Below are positions 23,649-34,935 of a stretch of DNA of 64,000 bases, in pieces. Origin of the DNA: Pteria penguin (Eukaryota; Mollusca; Bivalvia; Pterioida; Pteriidae). The position numbers and the translations under genes were made by a program. Numbering within the stretch: the stretch's first letter is position 1; the number at the start of each line of letters is the position of its first letter. The notes below the pieces were generated by a model that had not been told where the DNA came from, did no database searches, and saw only the letters and a program-made list of their open reading frames with translations. The stretch spans positions 40,361,842 through 40,425,841 of the forward strand of contig CM068587.1 of assembly GCA_035048485.1 (NCBI GenBank). Direction: 5' to 3'.

Positions 23649-24404
23649 TCTGTTTAGCAGGATATTCTATTTATCCTTGAAAAGTTCAACAGATCTACCA
23701 TTGAAATTCAGCATACTTTGAGAGTAGCCGACGGTTCGAAGAGTAATGCATGAAAAAAATTCAATTATCGCCTTTTGGGGGGGGGGTGTCAAAATTGCAA
23801 AAATTAGACGTTACGGAACAAATCCGAAAGAAAACCTGAAAGAATACTTGGTTTATTTGTCTCCATTCATGAACCGGCGACATTAGAATTAACTAAATCT
23901 TGAATGCTATTTTGTTGGAAATGACGTCGATCTGGGAATAATGTCAGACATGTTGATCAGCACAGGGAACAATACATGTACCCGTTTTCTTTCTGCCAAG
24001 CGACAAGGCAATGGGCAATACACAGCGCTATACCAATGTTTATGTATGACGCTTGAATCAGAAACATGCCTTAATCGGCAAAAATAGACATAGGGAAGCC
24101 CCTCACATACACATGTACACAAATATTAGACCAGTTGGCAATGTCATGCCTGTCTAGATCTTAAAAGAATGTTTCCGGAACTTTTCGGGCCGGTCCAGTT
24201 GCGATTTCAATACAAGTGGATGGGAAACGTAAAACTGAAGAAGAAGCCTTTACTTTAGATCAAAATCGACAGCAAGTCATTCAGAGATATGTGTGCCATT
24301 TTTACCCGGAGGTGAAGACTGGGGATCCTGGAAAAAACGCGTGAACGAACTATTAGGGCGCAACGACAAAAAAAAAAAAACAAACAAACAAAAACAAAAA
24401 ACCA
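23649..24404. other. Intergenic sequence, no gene recognised
   Basis: A G9 run lies near 23778 and an A-rich tract (24370-24405) precedes the next repeat. A 71-codon minus-strand frame (23907-24122) has no recognisable motif. Confidence 0.4.
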
Positions 24405-25205
24405 AGAGCAACGCCTAGCGTGGCATAATACGCCCGTCGCTTAATTCGGACGGGATCAATTCGCATTTGGCATTTGCATTTCATAGCATTTTATCATAGG
24501 AATAAGTCCAAGGGCAATAACTCCTGCAAAAATGGTCCTATCAAATCCATCTTCGAACTTGACCTGCAAAAAAAATCATGAAATTTTTTAGTCCAAGCCC
24601 CCCTCCCCCTCCTAAAATTATAAATTTCTCAAAAGTGAAGAAAAAGATATCAATACCTGTAAAATATGTGATAGTTGGTACATTTTATTTGTTTCATGCT
24701 AAATTTCATAATGTTTTTACAAAAATTAGATTTTTAATGAATTTCAAAAAAAAAATCTTGAAATTTGTAAGTCCAAGGGCCATAAATCCGTCAAAAGTGA
24801 TCAATCGTAACAAAACTCGAACTGGTACTGACGCCGCTTGATATAAAGCAATATACCAAATTTCAATTCAATATCTTGAAAGACAGCAAAAAAGTCTGGA
24901 AAACATGACCTTGGACAGGTGGTCAAACCCCCCCTAAAAGTGAAAGTTGGTACATTTTACTTGTTCATCATAAATTTCATGATGTTTTGACAAAAAAAAT
25001 AGATTTTTACTGAATTTCTGAAAAAATCCTTGAAATTTATAAGTCCAAGGGCCATAAATCCCTCAAAAGTAAGTCAATCGTAACAAAACTCGAACTGGTA
25101 CTGACACCGTTTGAAATAAAGCTATATACCAAATTTCAACTCAGTATCTTGACAGACGGCAAAAAAAGTCCGGAAAACATGACTCCGGACTGACGGACGG
25201 ACAGC
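24405..25205. repeat. Dispersed repeat with two ~275-bp units and GACGGACGGAC tail
   Basis: Begins with 'agagcaacgcctagcgtgg'. Two units follow, each with 'ttgaaatttgtaagtccaag', 'ggccataaatcc.tcaaaag', 'caatcgtaacaaaactcg' and 'tataccaaatttcaa' (landmarks near 24760 and 25035). It ends in 'actgacggacggacagc' at 25190-25205. It shares the 'gtccaaggg.cataa' motif with the repeat at 22.5-23.3 kb, so the two are related families. Confidence 0.7.
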
Positions 25206-25221
25206 ATCATAACAATACGTA

Positions 25222-25795
25222 CTGTAGGCGTACATACCATCTGGGTTTTATAAAGTCTGTACAATGGTAATACATGCACTGTCATATAGGTATACATACC
25301 ATCTGGGTACTATCCACTCTATACACTGGTAACACTGTCATATAGGTATACATACCATCTGGGTACTATCCAGTCTATACACTGGTAACACTGTCATATA
25401 GGTGTACATACCATCTGGGTACTATCCAGTCTATACACTGGTAACACTGTCATATAGGTGTACAAACCATCTGGGTACTATCCAGTCTATACAATGGTAA
25501 CACTGTCATATAGGTGTACATACCATCTAGGTACTGTCAAGTCTATACAATGGTAACACTGTCATAGAGGTGTACAAACCATCTGGGTACTATCCAGTCT
25601 ATACAATGGTAACACTGTCATATAGGTGTACATACCATCTGGGTACTATCCAGTCTATACAATGGTAACACTGTCATATAGGTGTACAAACCATCTGGGT
25701 ACTATCCAGTCTATACAATGGTAACACTGTCATATAGGTGTACATACCATCTGGGTACTATCCAGTCTATACACTGGTAAAGCTGCCATATAAAA
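25222..25795. repeat. 56-bp minisatellite, about 10 copies
   Basis: The phase marker 'gtcatataggt' recurs at 25281, 25337, 25393, 25449, 25505, 25561, 25617, 25673 and 25729, always 56 bp apart. Copies differ at few positions, notably tatac/gtgtac and acaaacc/acatacc, and the two types partly alternate in the middle copies. The first and last copies are the most diverged. Confidence 0.95.
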
Positions 25796-26084
25796 GGAGT
25801 GTTAAAGAACAATCACATCATAAAAGCAATTAATGCTCATGTCAAATTAAGGTATCTATCATGCCACTTTACATAGCACAACATCATAACAATGACAATT
25901 CGTCACAAACCTGGATGTTTGTAGAGTATAAACAGTACATCTATGACCAAAACACGAGACAAGTGTTGTATAGTGTTCATAGAGCTATTTCTGCATTTCA
26001 TCATTGTGTATGCTAAAAATCTAGAAATTCAAGAGAAATCTGCTTTTTTGTTTATTAACAGACAATGTAACAACAAAACATGAT
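25796..26084. other. AT-rich spacer between two minisatellites
   Basis: No feature seen. Confidence 0.4.
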
Positions 26085-26800
26085 ACATAATTAATGTAAT
26101 ATGTGTAATATACATATGTCACACACAAAACATGATGCATATGTACATGACACTTACAAAACATGATATATAACTTACTATGTACATGGCACACAAAAAC
26201 ATGATACATATTAACATAATATGTACATGACATGCACAAAACATAATACATAACATAGTATGTACATGACATGCACAAAACATGATGCACAACATAGTAC
26301 ATGTATGTACATGACATGTACAAAACGTAATACACAACATAGTATGTACATGACATGCACAAAACACAACATAATACGTACATGACATGCACAAAACATG
26401 ATGCACAACATAGTATGTACATGACATGCACAAAACGTAATACACAACATAGTATGTACATGACATGCACAAAACATGATGTACAACATAGTATGTACAT
26501 GACATGCACAAAACACGACATAATATGTACATGACATGCACAAAACATGATGCACAACATAGTATGTACATGACATGCACAAAACACGACATAATATGTA
26601 CATGACATGCACAAAACGTAATACACAACATAGTATATACATGACATGCACAAAACACAACATAATATGTACATGATATGCACAAAACATGATGCACAAC
26701 ATAGTATGTACATGACATGCAAAAATCATGATACACAACATATGTAAATGACACACACACAAAACATGATACATAAAGTAATATGTACATGACACACATA
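26085..26800. repeat. Minisatellite with mixed 39-bp and 32-bp units
   Basis: Units begin 'atgtacatgacatgcacaaa' and end either in a longer form (acatgatgcacaacatagt, 39 bp) or a shorter one (acacgacataat, 32 bp). 39 is divisible by three, and stop codons are rare on the minus strand, so three overlapping minus-strand frames of 205-233 codons are open (26021-26828). Their Cys/Tyr/Val/His-rich 13-residue periodicity comes from the repeat and is not a gene. Confidence 0.92.
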
Positions 26801-27796
26801 AAACTAAGCTATACTGTAATAAAGACATGACTGCTTAAAGAAATTCGCCAACATACTCTCTTGCTCATTTTTTGACAACCGATACAACTTGTTTCTCTAT
26901 ATTGAATTAATCAAGACAATGAAAGATACAACATGTGATAAAGATTAAGTCAGAATACCCTTTATTCCACTTTTATCTTTAATAATAATTAAATCCTGTT
27001 TTGGTGTAAAATGAACACCAAAAATATTTGCCTTTAGCAGGGTTTGAACCGCTTTCCATCAGCATGTCAGAACTGGTCTTTATCAAAATGAGAGCAAACA
27101 AGTAATAAAAAACTAAGAAACTTTGAAATGCAACTTTTAAATAACCCTTCAAATAAATATTTTCTGATAAATGTTGGCAAATAAATCCTTCATGATATTT
27201 TATATACATTGAATAAATAAATAAAAAAAGACAAAAATGAGTGAAGAACAGACTAAGTCAGTAATTCTTTTTTTTTCTGTTATGATAATTTTATTGAGTG
27301 CTGCATAATACTTAATCACTTGTTTGGTGTGAAATGAAATGAAAATTTTTTTTACTTCCAACAGGTCTGCCCAAGTCTGCCCATTATCAAAATTAGATGA
27401 ACAATATCATAATAAATCTAAAACACAAAATTTTCACATGACATTTTTAAAGTACCCTTGACATAGAAATTTCAAACAATAAAAAAAAAAAACCCATCAA
27501 AAAAAAAAAAAAATTTTTGACTTCAGAAGGGAACCAAAAACAACACCACTTCTTAAGACACCCTTATAGATCACTCTGATACATTCATTTTGATAATATA
27601 TGACGTAAGCCTGAGGAAGAAGTTTGTCACAGGAGGGTACCCTCTAGGGTCTATGTATCCCCACCATGGATTCACTCCTTGACAGATCTCCTTAAAAAAT
27701 AGCAACATTTGTAGGGAACCTTGAGTACTTCATCCTACAGAGTTTTATCAATATCTTACGATTAGTTATGAAGACAAAGTCTATCAAAGCTAAATA
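26801..27796. other. AT-rich intergenic sequence
   Basis: No gene recognised. 'agcagggtttgaaccgc' (27037-27053) resembles an inverted B box and may mark a decayed SINE on the minus strand. Two A-rich runs lie at 27480-27515. Confidence 0.4.
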
Positions 27797-28628
27797 CAGT
27801 AAAACACGTTTATAGCGAATCGCTAGGGACCAATAAAGCTGGTTCGCACTATGCATAGTTCGCCATATGCATATAACGAAATTTACCGAGGGAAGAAATA
27901 AAGATCGCTATAACCAAATATGTAGCAAATCCTGTTTATTTTATTAAGGAACAACACGGTAGACCATTTACATACTGAATTCATTTATAAACAATGAATA
28001 TATCATACACGTGTTCGTAGTCTGCACTCAAAGATTGTGCAATGCATCCAATCTTCATCAGAAGTCAGTTAATTGTTTTCTTTGTCATTGTATCTGATGT
28101 TTTATCTGACACAAATTCCTTGAATGTATGAAGACAGTTGAAAACGTCAACATTATATCACGGTTTTTAAGTATTGTACTCCATGTATTTTTACGAATAC
28201 TAAAGTCCGCCACAATGTCCTTCTTTGTCCTTTATCCTTCATCATCTTTAATGATTTGGTATTTAGTTTCTAATGATATAGCTATGCGTTACTATATGGG
28301 GAATCCATTACCAAGCTTAAAATATCCACTCCACTCTTTTAAACAATTATCTCCTCAAATCTGAACTATGGTGACAAACAAGTTGTTATTACTTATCACG
28401 TAACAATCACAGGTAATCAGTTCGTAATAACAGTGTGCATTTAAGAAGAAATTTAACCACGGGGCCAATGGTTTTGGTTCACAATATGCATAAGTTCGTA
28501 CTATTAAAATTCGCTAAAAACAGAAAATTTTCCATAACTTTACATGACGACAAGGTCGGGGAATTCATCTTAGTTCGTAATAAGCATGAATTCTTAATAA
28601 ACGTGTACGTTGTATGTGGAGTTTACTG
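27797..28628. mobile_element. TA-flanked non-autonomous element, 832 bp (mariner/Tigger-like ends)
   Basis: The left end CAGTAAAACACGTTTAT and the right end ..gtgtacgttgtatgtggaGTTTACTG are inverted and are flanked on both sides by TA (27795-27796 and 28629-28630). Subterminal blocks 'ttcgcactatgcatagttcg' and 'ttcgtaataagcatgaattc' are also related in inverse orientation. TA duplication plus a CAGTA-type end fits Tc1/mariner (Tigger/pogo-like). No transposase frame inside. Confidence 0.65.
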
Positions 28629-28766
28629 TATTACATACTAATAGTATATACCCCAGCCCTATTTATAAACTTTAAAAAATTGCAAAAAATCCTGTAGATT
28701 ATTTTTGTATTCTATTTCTTTCCAATTCCATTTACTACATGTACAATAAAATCAATAATGATACAC

Positions 28767-31708
28767 AAAATGAATTAGGGGTTACCATGCAAGTGTTTTA
28801 CAAAAAAAGACAGAGTATCGGTGAATACCCTGTCAGAAATTGAGTTTCACTGCGAGGCGTTAGTAAAACACAAGCATGGTAACCCCATTCTAATGCATTT
28901 GACAAAAATAATTACAACTAGAGGCACAGAGTTATGGTTTTCTAAGCAAAATCGCTAATCACTGTCATATATCAAAAACTGCAGGGTATCCTGATGTCAC
29001 ATCAGAAACTGCAGGGTATCGTTACGTCATATCAAAAACTGCAGGGTATCGTGAATACCCTTGCAGTTTTTAAATAGGACAGCCAATGAGATAGCGTGTT
29101 ACAAACAAAATGCATTATAAACAACTTAAAAGGAGAAAATAGTCAAAAATATTAAAGTCCAAAAAGACAACAAAACTTAATAAGGGATTTAAAATTAAAG
29201 TCATGAAGCTTTGAATCAACAATTTCTAGCTAGTAGCTAGTCTTCATTCATTTCTGTGTACACACTGCATGTTTTTGGCATTTCTTACTCAAATAGGACT
29301 TCACCAAAATAATGTTGTTTGCAGACAAAGAGGAGACAACTCTTGTGTCTTGATGCCATTTCTCATTCTCTTGCATCTACACAAGAAAACAACAATAGTT
29401 ATACAGTGTTTCCAAAATTGAACAATACATTGCATGCATATATAAAGAGTGCAAAATGATAAAAGATGGTGTTTTATTATTTATCATAGCAACTGTAGTT
29501 CACAACAAACAATTTATTTATATCGCAGTTCTGCTATAATTAGCAAGGGATTTAAAATTATAGCCAGGAAGCTTTTGAATTCTATGAAGTGGAAGAGATT
29601 CTGAGCATTACAGTCTTAGTTTCATGAAAATCCTATATATAGAACTCATTCTATGGGTAAAAATGTCTTATAAGTAACTTCAACAGAGTGACGTCTTGTG
29701 ACTTCATGATTTCACACATAACACATGTGCTGATGGACAGTGGTGTAGAGTGCTAAAGCATTTCATTTTCTAAATTATTCATATTACCAGTGACTCAACG
29801 AACATAAAGTCAAAGTACACAGAAAAAATTGTCATATTTCACGAATTGTAGAACCTGTTGCTAGTTTGTCTCTGTTTGTTATAGCCATGAGGCTTTGAAT
29901 TTTATGAGGTGGAAGAGATTCTGAGCAAAACATTCCTTGTTTCATGAAAATCCTACATACAGAACTCATTGCTTTACAAGTGACTTCAACAGAGTGACGT
30001 CATGATTTCAAATACAACACATGTACGGACTTACAGTGGTGTAAAGTGAAATGTCTTTGATTTTCTGAATTATTCAAATCATATCTGACTCAATAAAACA
30101 TAAATTTAAAGTACACAGAAAAACTGTGAACACTTCACAAATTCTAGTACCTGTTGCTAGGTTGTCTCCGTTTGTTGTCTACAGTTGAACCCTACAGTCT
30201 TTCTGTGAATAATTTCTAGCTAGTCTTCATTTATTTCTATGTACATATTGCATGCTTTTGGCATTTCTTGCTCAACTAGGACTTCACAAAATAACGCTGT
30301 TTGTAGACAAAGAGGAGACAACTCTTGTGTCTTGATGCTACTCTTCAGTCTCTTACACCTAGACAAGAATACACAACAGATACACAGTGTTACTAAGTGT
30401 GAAATTACACCAAATTGTATATTTGTCTTGGTATATATAAGGAGTGCAAAATGATGACAAATGGTGTTTTAGTATTTATCATGGCAACTGTAGTTCACAA
30501 CAAACAATTTATTGATATCGCAGTTCTGCTATAATTAACAAGAGAATTAAATTTAAAGCCATGAAGCTTTAAATTCTATGAAGTGGAAAAGATTCTGAGC
30601 ATTGCATTCTTAGTTTCATGAAAATCCTACATATAGAATTCATTCTATGGGTAAAAATGTCTTACAAGTGACTTCAACAGTGACGTCTTGTGATGTCATA
30701 ATTTCACACATAACACATGTGCTGATGGACAGTGGTGTAGAGTGCTAATGCGTTTCATTTTCTAAATTATTCATATTGTCACTGACTCAATGGTACATAA
30801 AGCCAAAATACACATAATTCATGAATTGTAGAACCTGTTTCTAGGTCTCTGTTGTCGTCGGTTGAAGCCTATGGTTTTTCTGTCAATAATTTCTAGTCTT
30901 CATTTATTTCATTAAATTCTCTTCCTTTCTGTACGTATTTCATCTAAAATATTTCATTCTTAAAGGCAAAAATAGAAAATAAAAACCACTTGAACTTTTT
31001 GAATTTTATATCAATTAAATTTTGTAAATTTTTAGACAAGTACTGTTTGTGTATAGCATTTTTTTCTTTTCAATTACTTTCTGGCATACACAACTACCTC
31101 TGATATCCCTTTATTGATTTCTTTCTCTGTTGGCGACTGCAGTTGGTATTTTAAGCACCATGCTTGTATGTAATCTTAAAAGAAATATGAAAATATAACA
31201 AAAATCAGTAATTACAGTATAGAATTCGTAGAATTCATAATTTTAATGATACAAAATTTTATTTGATCAAATTTATGAGTCAAAAATTTCAATAATTTTC
31301 TACTGCACAATGCTGATGTGTCCATCTTTAAGAAATAATGAAGTAACATTCTAATGCACATCCTATAAAATCCTGTATTTTGATTGGTTGTTGACATGCA
31401 GGTATTCCACAATTCCCGTAGGTTGTAAAATTACGTCACAACCCTGCAGTTTCTGATTTGTGACGTCACGATGCCCTGCATTTTTATTTGATTGTGATTA
31501 GCGACTTCGCTTAGAAAACCATAACTCTCTGCTTCTAGTTGTAATTACTTTTGATAAAATGCATTAGAATAGGGTTACCACGTTACTGTTTTACACAATA
31601 TGACAGGCTAACGCCTCGCAGTGAAACTGCATTCCTGACAGGGTATTCACGGACACCCTGTCAAATTGTGTAAAACACTAACATGGTAACCCTATTCTAA
31701 TGCATTTT
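28767..31708. mobile_element. ~2.9-kb element with ~280-bp terminal inverted repeats that themselves fold back
   Basis: The left end (28767-29055) and the right end (31432-31708, inverted) match for almost their whole length: 'gggttacca.g', 'gtgttttaca', 'tgaataccctgtcag', 'ctgcgaggcgttag', 'attctaatgcattt', 'aattacaactag' and 'gttatggttttctaagc' in the same order. Within each end, the outer ~150 bp is itself palindromic (ggtaaccat...gttttac...gtaaaac...atggttacc). The left end also carries a ~31-bp tandem motif 'aaactgcagggtatcgt' (28975-29055). The interior has a ~990-bp duplication and no transposase. No clear target-site duplication was found. Confidence 0.65.
29215..30890. repeat. ~990-bp imperfect tandem duplication inside the 2.9-kb element
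   Basis: 'aatttctagctag' with 'gtcttcat.tatttct.tgta' occurs at ~29220 and ~30210. 'gacaaagaggagacaactct' occurs at 29323 and 30307. 'gattctgagcatt' with 'tttcatgaaaatccta' occurs at ~29600, ~29910 and ~30595, the middle copy being an extra partial unit. Short open frames in it are not supported as genes. Confidence 0.7.
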
Positions 31709-31864
31709 ATCAAGTCTCATTTGCATATATAAGTTACAGTATCATGTAGAATATTGCTTTCCATATCCATTGCACAATTAACATACGGAATATCTTAAAA
31801 TTGAGAATAATCTCATAGATATATTGATTTATAGTAGTCTTCACAGTATTATTATAGTTGGTAC

Positions 31865-32096
31865 CTCTTAATGCAGATATTTTTATTCCATTTAATTTAG
31901 ACCTCATATCTCCTTTAACCGGAGGAGTAAGTCCTTGGCCACATGAAAGGGTCATCTCTTCAATAGAAAACATCAGTGGCATACGTTTAAGTAATAAACT
32001 GTAGCCTGGGTTCTTGTGGGACAGAGATGTTTTTGTCGCTTTGTTTAGACTTCTTTTGTCCACAAGAACATCCCGTTCCTCTAGAAGAGGAGCCAT
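31865..32096 (-). CDS. BEN-like domain exon (partial gene)
   Basis: On the minus strand a good acceptor (tatatttcag, just above 32096) precedes ATGGCTCC, and the open frame runs to a donor-like AGAG|GTACCA at 31865/31864, giving a 232-bp exon in phase 0 at its start. The ~77 residues include VLVDKRSLNKATKTS, GYSLLLKRMPLMFSIEEM, TLSCGQGL and RSKLNGIKISALR. This order (a short strand, a Leu-rich helix, 'F-x-x-E-E-M...S-x-G', then 'R-x-K-L-n-x-x-K-x-x-A-L-R') is what I associate with the BEN DNA-binding/protein-interaction fold used by chromatin and transcription factors. No other exon of the gene could be placed with confidence, and continuation past the donor in frame gives AT-rich sequence. 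The exon could belong to a host gene or to a captured or pseudogene copy. Family call moderate; function not assigned. Confidence 0.5.
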
Positions 32097-32454
32097 CTGA
32101 AATATATGTATTAAGATTGAAATGTAACATAATCTAATCAGTAAGGCAACTACTAGCATTTATAAAGGATGTATATGAAATGAAGTTATCTTCCTTTATT
32201 GTTCAGTAATTTAAATAAAATTACTTCTGGGTTGTCATTTTTTGTGTCCCCAGTGCAAAGCATAACACCATATAGGGATCACATTGTACAGAATTGTCTG
32301 TTTATCTGTCCTGTACACATTTTTCAGATGTAGTCACACTTTATGATTAATAATCATGTAATATTAATAATACATAATAAATGTTTATGTTCTGAGACCA
32401 TTCTAGTTTTAAACTTATTACACATGATATGTCATGAATCAATTAAAACTTCAG

Positions 32455-32908
32455 TTTGATAATGCCCTTGATATTTGCCTTGATTAATGAAAATGTTAGA
32501 ACACTTGGACCTTCGTTTGTTACATCATGTTTTCCATTTGAAGATAAAAATGGGTTTTTGTTGAAGTTCATCAAAGGCACTCAAAATATTGACAATCAAA
32601 TTGTATCAGGTATCTCATTTATTCAAAGATTACCTGACCTAAAACAATGGTGTGTTACCCATATGCCATGGTATAGGAATCCTAACAGTATTGCCAGGGG
32701 TGAAATTTTGGCAAATGATGTATTTGCCTTGGGCACAAAATATAACAATGAGATTAATGAAGAAGAGTGTGCAGCTCTGTGCAAATTATCTGGCTTCTGT
32801 TTGTACTCTCATTCATTTATTTGTTTCAACAGAATGGAATTTAAAGGCAGTATGTACAGTAAAATAACTATAGAAAGCAAAAAAGAAATAACTCTGCAAT
32901 CATGTTAG
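32455..32908 (+). pseudogene. tnp2/DUF4218-like transposase fragment (CMC/EnSpm type)
   Basis: An acceptor-like 'aaaacttcag' ends at 32454 and is followed by an open frame to 32908. Residues ~12-65 (ENVRTLGPSFVTSCFPFE, DKNGFLLKFIKGTQNIDNQI) match the layout of the DUF4218 segment in transposases of EnSpm/CMC elements: 'V-R-x-x-G-P-x-x-x-x-S-x-F-x-F-E-x-x-N-G-x-L-x-x-x-x-x-G-T-Q'. The remaining ~85 residues are not recognisable. The upstream tnp2 catalytic core was not found within the preceding kilobases, so this is a fragment, possibly a last exon of a decayed element. It is transcribed in the opposite direction to the BEN-like exon and the mutator-like pieces. Recognition is from motif memory and not from a search. 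Confidence 0.55.
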
Positions 32909-33606
32909 AGTGGTATGAAAACAAGAAAACTTTTGGTTTTGTAAAATTTTTTATAGAGTTGCACACGAAAGTGAACAGTGTGAATGATTGATAGTTGTCA
33001 TGGTAGAAGAACTAGTTTGTTAAAATTTGAGGACAGACACCAACATTTTGAGTGTAAAAAAAAAATGAGAGACTTATTGCTGTTTCAATTCTCAGTATTT
33101 TAAGAAACTGTATATATCTAGAATCAGAAGATTACATAATTTATTATATAGGATTGAATATTTATCAAAAACAATAAATACATACAATATTTTCTTGCTA
33201 TGTTGTCATGTGGTTTAAGTGTATAGACAGATATTCCCAGGATTCCCTTTGATAAACAAAGTGTTCATGCAATGTTTTGAGGGTCTCGTATAGACTACAT
33301 AATAGCGATATAATGTTTGAGAGGATTTTTATTCATTAAGATAGATGAATATAACATTTTGTCAGATTTTTTTTATGTCTGAATATCATTAAATGTCCAT
33401 GCCTTCCTTTAACGAAATCAAATACATGCATTTCACTATTTTCAAATACTTTTTTCAATATGCTGACACACTTTATTTGCCATTTTACATTGGTTATATA
33501 TAATTTGCATTCTTGTAAGGAAATAATGTCTTAAACTTTGTCTTTTAAATTTACTAAATATCGTTCGGCAATCAAACACTTCTTTTTAGAAACATATGTA
33601 ATATCT
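32909..33606. other. AT-rich intergenic sequence
   Basis: No feature seen apart from an A9 run near 33056. Confidence 0.4.
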
Positions 33607-33840
33607 TTATATTTGGTAAAATTCTATTTCAAGGTTGAAAGATTGGGACTGTAAAATGTTTCTAGTCAAATTAAGAAAAAATATAATATCATAACTTCTG
33701 GATTTTAGTTGGAGTTTCCTTTTTTTATTTTGGGCTTGGTGGGTCACACCATGAACTATTTTCTTAGCTCTTAACAAGTTTTTCAGTACTGCTCTCCTCC
33801 CTGTGTGCACACCTGGCATATTACTTATCTTTTCATATAC
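33607..33840 (-). pseudogene. Mutator-like transposase, C-terminal basic tail
   Basis: On the minus strand an acceptor-like 'gaatttttag' is followed at 33840 by GTATATGAAAAG, encoding VYEKISNMPGVHTGRRAVLK, then NLLRAKKIVHGVTHQAQNKK and RKLQLKS before AT-rich read-through. Proteins of the PF20700 mutator-like family end with a 'x-x-K-x-x-x-x-P-G-x-x-T-x-R-R-A-x-L-R' segment and a Lys/Arg-rich tail, so this piece is the natural continuation of the segment at 34389-34668. A splice between them keeping frame was not obvious, so decay or a non-canonical junction is possible. Confidence 0.55.
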
Positions 33841-34388
33841 CTAAAAATTCCAAAATTAAACAATGGTTTTCCCATTTGACGTCACACTATTAACATTTAC
33901 AGTCATGTTGGAGTACAACTCTCAAACCCTTTCCATACTACCATGTAAACTTAATTAAACTTTTGAGAAATTTACTAATTATCAGGGCAGATTTCGTGAC
34001 TTCAGTCTCAATTACTCATAAATCAATCAATTAAAAATTTTCAATAAACCATTTGGATATACAATGTGATTATATTACAAAATTAAGTTAAATCAATCAA
34101 TTCTGTATGGGCAGTGACAGATGAAGGCCCAGAGTTGTAATCCAGTGAGGGAGATAACTCTAGCCAATCTGAAGAAAACAAGGTTGTATAAGAGCACTCT
34201 ATGGGCATAAGCAAAGTATAAAAAAAATTATGCAAATGATGTATTAATAATTTACTTTTACTTACGAGAAAACTTCATATTTTAAGCATGAAATAAATAT
34301 TTATCACGATGAAATAAAAATTTTTTATCATAAAATTTGGTCATATATATCTAGATAACATAGACATCATATGATAAATAATTAATGC

Positions 34389-34668
34389 TCACTCTTCTAC
34401 ATAGTGATATCCATCATTTTTTTGTGCAACACTTGCTGCCAACCCGTAGTTCAGTTTTAATGAGACACTAACATGAAAGGCCTTTGGAGCTTTTGAAGAC
34501 ACAGTTTTATTGAAAGATTCATTTGACTGTGTACTTTCAAAGAAGGCAAGTTTATCTACATTTTTTATATGAGAATGTAATAGTTTCTCAAGTTGATCCA
34601 AAAAAGGCTTTCCGAATACCTGACTTACATAATTAAAACACTTTTTGCATTTTAAGACTTTTTTGATA
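34389..34668 (-). pseudogene. Mutator-like transposase, central/C-terminal segment
   Basis: The frame opens near 34668 and reads KKVLKCKKCFNYVSQ, then FGKPFLDQLEKLLHSHI, ADK-like 'VDKLAFFESTQSNESFN', then KTVSSKAPKAFHVS and LAASVAQKNDGYHYV before a stop at 34389. The combination 'S-(S/T)-Q-x-N-E-S-x-N-x-x-V-(A/S)-S-K-A-P-K' followed by '(V/L)-A-A-(S/A)-V-A-Q-K-N-x-G-Y' is a strong signature of the animal mutator-like transposase family. The usual 'P-H-x-F-G-x-H-x-x-C-x-x-x-W-C' block expected between FNYVSQ and FGKPF is missing, so a deletion has removed part of the domain. The upstream segment (34687-34935) is in another frame. Confidence 0.7.
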
Positions 34669-34686
34669 AGAATTTACAGGATCTTT

Positions 34687-34935
34687 TTAAAGCATACACT
34701 CATTCACAAAATTCTTTCTGACATGATATATATCTGAAATTTTTTTATTTTTTTCATCAACTTCAGATTGTAATCTTGCAATATTAGTGGTGTCATCATC
34801 TGTAGTTATAGAAATAGTTTCAAATCCTTTAGCATTATTCTCTTTAACCATGCTCACAACCATTAATGGTTCTATGGCCTTAGCACTACCATCAAAATTT
34901 CTTCTACAATATTGAGGAATAGGTTCCATATCTCT
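34687..34935 (-). pseudogene. Mutator-like transposase, catalytic-region segment
   Basis: The minus-strand frame reads PIPQYCRRNFDGSAKAIEPL, MVVSMVKENNAKGFETISI, TTDDDTTNIARLQSEV and KISDIYHVRKNF, then a stop. In the PF20700 family 'C-x-x-N-(W/F)-x-G-S-(S/A)-K-x-M-E-P', then '(D)-D-D-T-T-x-x-x-R-L' and 'S-D-x-x-H-x-x-K' occur in this order; the Asp-rich DDDTT motif is likely part of the acidic active site. A stop and a frame change of one or two bases separate this from the following segment, so as it stands the copy cannot encode an intact transposase. Confidence 0.7.

Noticed and set aside
26021..26828. Cys/Tyr-rich proteins of 205-233 residues on the minus strand
   Set aside because: They are translations of a minisatellite in three frames, with 13-residue periodicity equal to the 39-bp unit.
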